Shown here: piece after piece, positions 63,977-64,000 of the stretch | How positions within the stretch are numbered: position 1 is the stretch's first letter | How the letters are laid out: the number at the start of each line of letters is the position of its first letter | NCBI RefSeq assembly: GCF_900115185.1 | Contig: NZ_FOVN01000008.1 | Coordinates: forward strand, 1-64,000 | Direction: 5' to 3' | Source of the DNA: Algorimicrobium echini | Lineage (GTDB): Bacteria; Bacteroidota; Bacteroidia; Flavobacteriales; Flavobacteriaceae | Length of the DNA stretch: 64,000 bases | Translations under genes and position numbers: made by a program | Notes under the pieces: model-generated | The model's database searches: none | The model's input: the letters and a program-made list of their open reading frames with translations, nothing else | What the model was told of the DNA's origin: nothing

Positions 63977-64000
63977 AAAATTAAAAGCTCGACTTGCTTC

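Overview
The window looks like chromosome of a member of the Flavobacteriaceae (Bacteroidota). The signs are low G+C, TAnnTTTG-type -7 promoter elements (for example before rpsL and rpsD), a SusC/SusD outer-membrane pair, a peptidase with a type IX secretion C-terminal domain, a DUF6090 protein, and a str-S10-spc-alpha ribosomal supercluster with no tuf gene between fusA and rpsJ.

Layout. (1) 1-2.7 kb is mobile: a membrane protein cut by the window edge, a Panacea-domain protein, a tyrosine recombinase, a small zinc-ribbon protein, and the 3' half of an initiator tRNA-Met that looks like an attachment-site duplication. (2) 3.1-8.5 kb is an inorganic-carbon uptake locus: dabB-dabA behind two small unrecognised genes, with a divergent LysR regulator. 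(3) 8.7-21.3 kb holds mixed housekeeping genes: a GreB-like factor, a tRNA-dihydrouridine synthase, a B12-binding radical SAM protein, a CPBP protease, TraB/GumN and PaiB-like proteins, radC, a polysaccharide deacetylase-like protein, a YjjG-type HAD nucleotidase, rarA, a rhomboid protease and rlmB. (4) 21.4-27.9 kb is a SusC-SusD-lipoprotein-lipoprotein operon with no hydrolase beside it, followed by an Omp85-type protein. (5) 29.8-47.2 kb runs rpsL-rpsG-fusA-rpsJ, the S10 and spc genes, secY-infA-rpmJ and rpsM-rpsK-rpsD-rpoA-rplQ. Structured non-coding gaps lie before rplC, rpsH and rpsD. (6) 47.3-54 kb holds two tandem secreted paralogues, carA, eno, gltA and an arginine deiminase/DDAH-family hydrolase. 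(7) 54-64 kb is entirely minus-strand: an M28 peptidase, a YceI protein, then an accessory stretch of single genes or small operons.

The accessory stretch at 55.8-63.4 kb is the most interesting part. An HD phosphohydrolase, a decayed gene, a DUF6090 protein, a PorT-type barrel, a three-gene operon (GT4 glycosyltransferase fused to radical SAM/SPASM, histidine phosphatase, WG-repeat protein) and a HEPN-like protein all face the same way. Most of the gaps between them hold a long imperfect palindrome with ATAACG/CGTTAT-type ends. This resembles an integron cassette array, but no cassette integrase is encoded beside it. A similar sequence lies just after the tyrosine recombinase at the left edge. 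The glycosyltransferase-radical SAM operon is the best candidate for an undescribed modification pathway. All assignments are from reading the sequence; no database search was run.
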